A stretch of DNA of 36,089 nucleotides from Flavobacteriaceae bacterium (GTDB lineage Bacteria > Bacteroidota > Bacteroidia > Flavobacteriales > Flavobacteriaceae), in contig JABDPU010000250.1 in the NCBI GenBank assembly GCA_013042625.1, positions 1 through 36,089 of the forward strand, in the 5' to 3' direction. This document shows positions 34,788-36,089 of the stretch, piece after piece (the first letter of the stretch is position 1; each line of letters begins with the position of its first letter). The translations under genes were made by a program, and so were the position numbers. The notes beneath the pieces were generated by a model, which made no database searches, had not been told where the DNA came from, and worked only from the letters and a program-made list of their open reading frames with translations.

Positions 34788-36089
34788 GTGAAAAAAGCCT
34801 TCCCCTTAATTATAATATTCCTGCTCTTAATCTCCGTAAGTTGTGCAAACCGGGGAAATCCCAGTGGTGGTGAGCGGGATACTACTCCTCCGGAGATCGT
34901 TAAGTCTGATCCTGAGAATCTCGGCACGAATTTTACCGCTGATGAGATTGAAATTCAGTTTGATGAGTATGTTAAAATTAAAGAACTCTCAAAAAACCTC
35001 ATCATATCCCCACCGATGGATCCCGAACCTCAAATAACTCCGCTTGGTTCTGCCAGTAAGAAGATCACCATTAAAATTTATGACACGCTGCGGCCTAATA
35101 CAACTTATGCTTTGAATTTTGGTGAAAGTATTGTTGATAATAACGAGGAAAATCCATTTCCGTTTTACAAATACGTGTTTTCAACAGGAGGATATATCGA
35201 TTCACTAACTATGGAAGGTGGTATAACTGATGCTTTAGACAAGCAGGCAGAAGAATTTGTGTCGGTAATGTTATATGAGGTCGATTCCACATATTCCGAT
35301 TCGCTGATCTACAAGGAAAAGCCTGACTATATTACGAATACCCTCGATAGTCTTACAACCTATAAACTTGAAAATCTTAAGCCTGGAAAATACAGGTTAA
35401 TTGCATTAAAGGATGAAAATTCAGATTTCACATTCGACCAGGCAATCGATAAAATCGGATTTGTAGAAGACTTCATTGAAATCCCTACTGATCAGTTTTA
35501 CGACATTCAATTATTCAAAGAGAAAGTAGATTTCAAAGCATTCAGGCCACGCTTATCGGGCCATCAGAAAATCGCCTTTGGTTATGCCGGTGATCCTGAA
35601 TTAATGGATATAAAATTAATAACCAGGGTTCCCGATAGTTTCAACTCAAGGATAACACAAGCCAAAGATAAAGATACACTGAGCTACTGGTTCCGTCCAA
35701 AACTGGAATTAGATTCGCTGATTTTTAAGGTTTCCGGTCCGAAAACCATAGATACTTTTACCGTTCGCCTGAAAGACCAGCTGAAGGATTCACTGGTCAT
35801 TTCGCCATTCAGGGATGGGCCCGAAACATTTGAAAAACCATTTGAGATCGATGCTAATTTACCATTAACAACAATAGACCGATCACAAATTAAATTAATC
35901 GATAAAGATTCGGCTGATGTCTCATTTAACCTGGTTCTGGACAGCCTGAAGAATCGACTAAGATTTGAGTTTGAAAAAACCGAATCTAATAACTACAGGC
36001 TCAAACTCTATCCCGGAGCACTGACAGATTTCTTTGAGAATACCAATGACACCCTCAGCTATTCTATAAGAACAAAGGCAGTGTCGGAT
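34788..36089 (+). CDS. Ig-like domain lipoprotein, 3'-truncated by the window
   Basis: GTG-initiated frame MKKAFPLIIIFLLLISVSCANRGNPSGGERDTTPPEIVKSDPENLGTNFTADEIEIQFDEYVKI...TYALNFGESIVDNNEENP runs open for 434 codons to the window edge. Absent from the ORF track. Confidence 0.85.
   Translation, partial: MKKAFPLIIIFLLLISVSCANRGNPSGGERDTTPPEIVKSDPENLGTNFTADEIEIQFDEYVKIKELSKNLIISPPMDPEPQITPLGSASKKITIKIYDTLRPNTTYALNFGESIVDNNEENPFPFYKYVFSTGGYIDSLTMEGGITDALDKQAEEFVSVMLYEVDSTYSDSLIYKEKPDYITNTLDSLTTYKLENLKPGKYRLIALKDENSDFTFDQAIDKIGFVEDFIEIPTDQFYDIQLFKEKVDFKAFRPRLSGHQKIAFGYAGDPELMDIKLITRVPDSFNSRITQAKDKDTLSYWFRPKLELDSLIFKVSGPKTIDTFTVRLKDQLKDSLVISPFRDGPETFEKPFEIDANLPLTTIDRSQIKLIDKDSADVSFNLVLDSLKNRLRFEFEKTESNNYRLKLYPGALTDFFENTNDTLSYSIRTKAVSD

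Noticed and set aside
1-36089. Mobile element, defence island or prophage
   Set aside because: No transposase, integrase, phage structural gene, toxin-antitoxin pair, CRISPR repeats or tRNA-flanked insertion was seen. Gene content is core flavobacterial chromosome.

Overview
The window reads as a chromosomal segment from a marine-type Flavobacteriaceae/Bacteroidota genome. Support comes from GldD/GldE, a T9SS C-terminal sorting domain, TAnnTTTG-type promoters and a bTHXc-like ribosomal mini-protein. I see no rRNA, tRNA, CRISPR array, transposase or prophage. Left to right it holds: a small lipoprotein with a degenerate Rieske-like pattern; a TonB-dependent receptor (-) behind a TPP riboswitch; a tightly overlapping six-gene minus-strand operon (PPTase, GGGPS/PcrB-like, PnuC/PnuT-like transporter, NadR-like kinase, DUF4301, ArfB); ahcY; a DUF1569/DinB-like protein; rpmA and rplU (L21 with a K/A-rich linker and HhH extension); two M16 peptidase-family genes; an EamA permease; an HMA lipoprotein with a Cys-rich tail; gldD, gldE, ssb and mutY; HU; a 29-aa basic mini-ORF absent from the ORF track; RNase G; an aldo/keto reductase; an OmpA-like lipoprotein; an ExoIII-type nuclease; a 1134-aa predicted outer-membrane beta-barrel protein plus small lipoprotein; a 982-aa T9SS P-domain protein; glyS; a coiled-coil membrane protein; comF; and an Ig-like-domain lipoprotein running off the right edge (GTG start, absent from the track). 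The best leads are the TPP-riboswitch/TonB/PnuC/NadR-kinase/DUF4301 neighbourhood, the nucleotidyltransferase-like motifs in DUF4301, the L21-HhH fusion, the structured rng leader, and an interleaved inverted repeat near 31425-31458. I did not find a clearly novel defence or mobile system. All family calls come from reading motifs by eye, without database searches.
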